NCBI RefSeq assembly: GCF_001427285.1
Contig: NZ_LMFV01000011.1
Location: 1-64,000, forward strand
Origin: Mesorhizobium sp. Root552
GTDB taxonomy: Bacteria > Pseudomonadota > Alphaproteobacteria > Rhizobiales > Rhizobiaceae
Length of the DNA stretch: 64,000 bases
Direction of reading: 5' to 3'
Shown here in pieces: positions 60,673 to 64,000 of this stretch; position 1 is the first letter of the stretch, and each line of letters opens with the position of its first letter. The notes below the pieces were generated by a model. It ran no database searches, was not told the DNA's origin, and saw only the letters and a list, made by a program, of their open reading frames with translations. The translations under genes were made by a program, and so were the position numbers.

Positions 60673-62124
60673 TCAAACCCCTGTCGCCGGGATGCCGGTG
60701 CGCTCCACCTTGCGCGGCGCAGAGATTTCCTTCCAGGTCGATAGCGCCCGGTTGACCGCCGCATAGGGTTCGCGTGCAACGAATTCACCATGCCCCGGAT
60801 GGGCCTTGACCTCCGCTTCCTGGATGGTCAGTTCGCCGCGTGAGAAGACGAAGCGCGGCAGGCCTGTCACCTCCATGCCTTCGAACACGTTGTAGTCGAT
60901 CACCGACTGCTGGCTGCCAGCCGAAATCGTCTTCTTGCGCTTGGGATCCCACACCACGATGTCCGCATCGGCACCGTCCACGATGGCACCCTTCTTTGGG
61001 TACATATTGAGGATCTTGGCGATGTTGGTGGATGTCACGGCAACGAACTCGTTCATTGTCAGCCGCCCAGTGTTCACGCCCTTTGTCCAGAGAACCGGCA
61101 TGCGATCCTCAAGGCCGCCCGTGCCGTTCGGGATCTTGGTGAAATCACCAACACCGAAGCGCTTTTGCTTGGTGGTGAACGAGCAATGGTCGGTGGCCAC
61201 AACCTGCAGCGAGCCTGCCTGGAGTCCTGCCCAGAGCGAGTCCTGATGCAGCTTGTTACGGAACGGCGGGCTCATCACCCGACGCGCCGCGTGATCCCAA
61301 TCCTTGTCGAAGTACTCGGTCTCATCGAGCGTAAGATGTTGGATCAAAGGCTCGCCGAAAACGCGCATACCTTTCTGGCGCGCGCGGCGGATCGCCTCGT
61401 GGCTCTGCTCGCAAGATACATGCACGACATAGAGCGGCACACCGGCCATGTCGGCGATCATGATGGCGCGGTTGGTTGCCTCGCCCTCGACCTCGGGCGG
61501 ACGCGAATAAGCGTGACCCTCCGGTCCGTTATTGCCTTCGGCAAGCAGCTTTTGTGAAAGGGCCGCCACCACGTCGCCGTTTTCGGCATGAACGAGCGGC
61601 AATGCGCCGAGACCGGCGCACCGCTGGAACGACGCATACATCTCGTCGTCGTCCACCATCAGCGCGCCCTTGTAGGCCATGAAGTGCTTGAACGAGGTGA
61701 TACCGCGATCGACCACTGTCGCCATTTCCTCGAACACCTGCTTGCTCCACCAAGTGATCGCCATGTGAAACGAGTAGTCGCAAGCAGCCTTGGAAGTCTT
61801 GTTGTCCCACATCTGCAAGGCTTCAAGCAGCGACTGCTGTGGCGCAGGCAGGCAGAAATCCACCACCATGGTTGTTCCGCCGGCAAGAGCCGCACGCGTG
61901 CCGCTCTCGAAATCGTCGGCCGAATAGGTGCCCATGAAAGGCATTTCGAGGTGGGTGTGCGGATCGATGCCGCCCGGCATGACATAGCAGCCGGTGGCGT
62001 CGAACTCATGATCGGCATGCAGGTCCGGCCCGATGCCGATGATCTTGTCGTGCTGTATCAACACGTCGGCTTTGTAAGTCCGGTCGGCGGTGACGATGGT
62101 GCCGTTCTTGATGACTTTTGACAT
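60673..62124 (-). CDS. hydA: Dihydropyrimidinase (D-hydantoinase)
   Basis: This cyclic amidase opens dihydrouracil, dihydrothymine or hydantoins, the second step of reductive pyrimidine breakdown. The 483-residue TIM-barrel enzyme has the zinc pair His56 and His58 in GGIDPHTHLEMPF. The carboxylated-lysine segment is HFMAYKG near residue 152. Other metal ligands lie in HAENGD, VVHVSCEQSHE and VVATDHCSF. It sits between the ABC transporter and the carbamoylase that acts on its product. Confidence 0.94.
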   Translation of the reverse strand: MSKVIKNGTIVTADRTYKADVLIQHDKIIGIGPDLHADHEFDATGCYVMPGGIDPHTHLEMPFMGTYSADDFESGTRAALAGGTTMVVDFCLPAPQQSLLEALQMWDNKTSKAACDYSFHMAITWWSKQVFEEMATVVDRGITSFKHFMAYKGALMVDDDEMYASFQRCAGLGALPLVHAENGDVVAALSQKLLAEGNNGPEGHAYSRPPEVEGEATNRAIMIADMAGVPLYVVHVSCEQSHEAIRRARQKGMRVFGEPLIQHLTLDETEYFDKDWDHAARRVMSPPFRNKLHQDSLWAGLQAGSLQVVATDHCSFTTKQKRFGVGDFTKIPNGTGGLEDRMPVLWTKGVNTGRLTMNEFVAVTSTNIAKILNMYPKKGAIVDGADADIVVWDPKRKKTISAGSQQSVIDYNVFEGMEVTGLPRFVFSRGELTIQEAEVKAHPGHGEFVAREPYAAVNRALSTWKEISAPRKVERTGIPATGV

Positions 62125-62203
62125 TGTTCTTATTCCCCGTATTTCCGTATTGTTCTTTGTCGGTTTCGTACCGTACGGTTTTTGGCGTCGCTGCGCTGTC
62201 AGC

Positions 62204-63088
62204 TCAGTTCGCGATCCTCCGCTGGCGCCGGCTGCGCCACTGGCGCATGTCCTCTATCAATACGTCGAGCGTTCCGTAGACTGGAACAACCACGGCGAAA
62301 TGCGCTGAACGAAGATTGCGCGAGGGCGTACACGCCTTTGCGATTTGCTCCTGATAGTCCTCCGTAAGCCAGATTCTCGCAAAGCCCAGAAACTGTACGA
62401 TAATATCCTCGCGCAGATTGGCGATGCGGAAATGATTGGCCCGGAAAATCGCGAAAGTTGTGTAAAGCGCAGTCAGCAGAGCAAGGCCGAGGATCAGCAG
62501 CAGGAAATTTGTATCGCCGGAATACTCCCCCGAAATCATCGCATAGGCCCAAGCCGCCGCCGAGAAGAGAATAAAAGCCTTGGATATGGAGAAGGCTGCG
62601 TTCACACCTTCCAGTTCGGCCCGATATTTCTCCTCGATACCCTCTTCTATCTCTTTCAGCTTCTTCTTGAATTCGTAGAGCCGCTGGTTCTCCTCCTCGG
62701 TGTGCTCTTCTCCACGAGCGTCCCTGAGGATGTCGAACGCGCTTAGCGTAACGTCGTCCGTTGCCGTCCAACCGGGGAGTGGAAGTATTGCCGGCGGCAA
62801 ATATTCCCCGATGCGTCTGAACACGACATAGATGATGTGGATCGTGGTCAGGAACATGAACAGGATCAAAAGAAGCGCAAAGTCCGAAACGCCCAACACG
62901 TCGAAAATTGTCTGGTAGTTCTGCACCACCTGGTTGACCAGTTCGACATCTGGCAGGAATCCTGCCGATGTGCTGCCTATCGGGGTGAAGCCCGCAGCCA
63001 CGTAGAACACCACGCCGGAGACAATCAGTCTCGACGTCATGAAATTGGAAAACCGGATTACGCTTTGCAGTAGCGCATCGACATCCAT
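62204..63088 (-). CDS. Membrane protein of unknown function inserted in the pyrimidine operon
   Basis: The 294-residue protein has three to four hydrophobic segments (RLIVSGVVFYVAAGF, FALLLILFMFLTTIHIIYVVF, FILFSAAAWAYAMI, FLLLILGLALLTALYTTFAIF). A charged coiled-coil stretch lies in the middle (EEENQRLYEFKKKLKEIEEGIEEKYRAELE). I recognise no family. Base composition looks more AT-rich than its neighbours. It lies between dihydropyrimidinase and carbamoylase genes that are usually adjacent, which suggests later insertion. Fourteen bases separate it from the carbamoylase. Confidence 0.75.
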   Translation of the reverse strand: MDVDALLQSVIRFSNFMTSRLIVSGVVFYVAAGFTPIGSTSAGFLPDVELVNQVVQNYQTIFDVLGVSDFALLLILFMFLTTIHIIYVVFRRIGEYLPPAILPLPGWTATDDVTLSAFDILRDARGEEHTEEENQRLYEFKKKLKEIEEGIEEKYRAELEGVNAAFSISKAFILFSAAAWAYAMISGEYSGDTNFLLLILGLALLTALYTTFAIFRANHFRIANLREDIIVQFLGFARIWLTEDYQEQIAKACTPSRNLRSAHFAVVVPVYGTLDVLIEDMRQWRSRRQRRIAN

Positions 63089-63102
63089 TGAGCGCTCTCA
63101 AC

Positions 63103-64000
63103 TCACTCCGTTCCATCCGATACGATTTCGGCCGTTTCCACGACCGCATGAAAGAGCACGTCACAACCGGCAGCGGCCCATTCCTTTGAAATGTCTTCAG
63201 CCTCGTTATGTGACAAACCGTCAACGCAAGGGCACATAACCATGGTCGCAGGCGCGACCTTCGCCGCCCAACAAGCATCATGTCCTGCACCGGAGATCAG
63301 GTTCATATGCGAATAGCCAAGATTCTCGGCAGCCTTGCGCACCCTCCCGACCAGGGTCGGATCAAAGGTTATGGGGTCGAAGTGGCCCACCGCCTCGACC
63401 GAGCATTTGACACCCAGCGCAGCACAGATTTCGGCAGCTTCTTTCTCGATACGAGCGCGCATGCCATCTAGTTTGGCCTGATCGGGTGAGCGAATATCGA
63501 CCGTAAATATTACCGTGCCTGGCAGCACATTGCGCGAGTTGGGAGAGAACTTGACCTGACCAACGCCACCAACTGCACCCGGCTGCGCATCCATCGCCAC
63601 CTTCTGCACCATTTCAAAGATGCGGGCCATCGCCAGGCCGGCGTTGACGCGCATGGTCATGGGCGTCGAACCCGTATGGGCTTCCTTGCCTGTCAGCGAG
63701 AACTCCAGCCACCAAAGCCCCTGGCAATGTGTGACCACCCCAATCTGCTTGGTCTCAGCTTCAAGGATCGGCCCCTGCTCGATGTGATATTCGAAATAGG
63801 CGTGCATTTTGCGCGCGCCCACTTCCTCCTCGCCGACCCACCCGATGCGGTTCAATTCGTCGCCGAAGCTCTTTCCTTCGAGATCCTTGCGTCCATAAGC
63901 GTAATCAAGTGAATGCACGCCGGCAAAAACACCTGAAGCCAACATGGCCGGGGCAAAACGTGCACCTTCCTCATTGGTCCAGTTGGTGACAACAATCGGA
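63103..64000 (-). CDS. N-carbamoyl-beta-alanine/N-carbamoyl-amino acid hydrolase, partial
   Basis: This M20/amidohydrolase-type (HyuC, AmaB) enzyme removes the carbamoyl group from the product of dihydropyrimidinase, giving beta-alanine. The visible part runs from VVTNWTNEEGARF (at the window edge) through AYFEYHIEQGPILEAE, WWLEFSLTGKEAHTGSTPM, and VRFSPNS-like VKFSPNSRNVLPG, to SGAGHDACWAAKVAPATMVMCPC and LSHNEAED. The metal-binding Glu and His residues are present. The N-terminal part lies beyond 64000. Confidence 0.92.
   Translation of the reverse strand, partial: PIVVTNWTNEEGARFAPAMLASGVFAGVHSLDYAYGRKDLEGKSFGDELNRIGWVGEEEVGARKMHAYFEYHIEQGPILEAETKQIGVVTHCQGLWWLEFSLTGKEAHTGSTPMTMRVNAGLAMARIFEMVQKVAMDAQPGAVGGVGQVKFSPNSRNVLPGTVIFTVDIRSPDQAKLDGMRARIEKEAAEICAALGVKCSVEAVGHFDPITFDPTLVGRVRKAAENLGYSHMNLISGAGHDACWAAKVAPATMVMCPCVDGLSHNEAEDISKEWAAAGCDVLFHAVVETAEIVSDGTE

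Noticed and set aside
62199-63290. 363-codon minus-strand frame overlapping the membrane protein
   Set aside because: It is in another frame than the hydrophobic protein and also crosses the carbamoylase end; its Cys/Arg-rich product looks spurious.

Overview
The window looks like chromosomal DNA of a Rhizobiales alphaproteobacterium, most likely in the Mesorhizobium/Aminobacter (Phyllobacteriaceae) neighbourhood. The grounds are high GC content, an alphaproteobacterial division and cell-wall cluster that runs straight into lpxC-bamD-recN-ligA, a long-linker FtsZ, betaine-lipid genes btaA-btaB, and small palindromic repeats of the kind scattered through rhizobial genomes. The species assignment is inference from protein style and gene order.

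Region 1 (about 0.3-25.5 kb, all minus strand) is the dcw cluster, transcribed from right to left: mraZ, rsmH, ftsL, ftsI, murE, murF, mraY, murD, ftsW, murG, murC, murB, ddl, ftsQ, ftsA, ftsZ. Most genes overlap by 1-4 bases. A promoter with four MraZ-type boxes nested in it lies upstream of mraZ, and a strong terminator follows ftsZ. lpxC, bamD, recN and ligA continue in the same direction as a separate unit. Together they make and cross-link peptidoglycan precursors, build the Z-ring, commit lipid A synthesis, assemble outer-membrane proteins and repair DNA.

Region 2 (25.7-30.1 kb) holds a Cys/Met-metabolism PLP enzyme, the RNase P RNA gene with its promoter, a small lytic transglycosylase, an AmpD-like amidase with a peptidoglycan-binding domain, a TerB/DnaJ protein and a small lipoprotein.

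Region 3 (30.2-42.5 kb) has a fused 5-oxoprolinase with a repeat-like in-frame insertion and a C-terminus formed by a 41-bp inverted repeat. Next comes btaA-btaB for betaine lipid synthesis behind a Pho-box-like site, a serine hydrolase, a GH25 muramidase, an MltB-type transglycosylase, an ornithine-type decarboxylase beside an 8-bp tandem repeat, an EamA exporter, and a 28-residue membrane peptide gene with its own promoter-like site and terminator.

Region 4 (42.5-55.4 kb) has metF with a SahR-like ArsR/methyltransferase regulator and a palindromic operator candidate, divergent trmO and a DUF2293 gene, a trans-aconitate methyltransferase-like gene, ettA, a membrane diguanylate cyclase and a lipase-like hydrolase. 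It ends with a CoA-transferase/ThDP-enzyme pair and a divergent transsulfuration-enzyme/Lrp-regulator pair.

Region 5 (55.4-56.7 kb) is a gene-free island of short palindromic and dispersed repeats. One module is also present in inverted orientation at the left edge of the window.

Region 6 (56.7-64 kb, minus strand) is a reductive pyrimidine (or hydantoin) catabolism locus: a carbamoylase (cut by the window edge), an unrelated membrane protein, dihydropyrimidinase, and an ABC transporter with ATPase, two permeases and an NMT1/THI5-type binding protein. I found no tRNA, rRNA, CRISPR array, prophage or insertion-sequence transposase.
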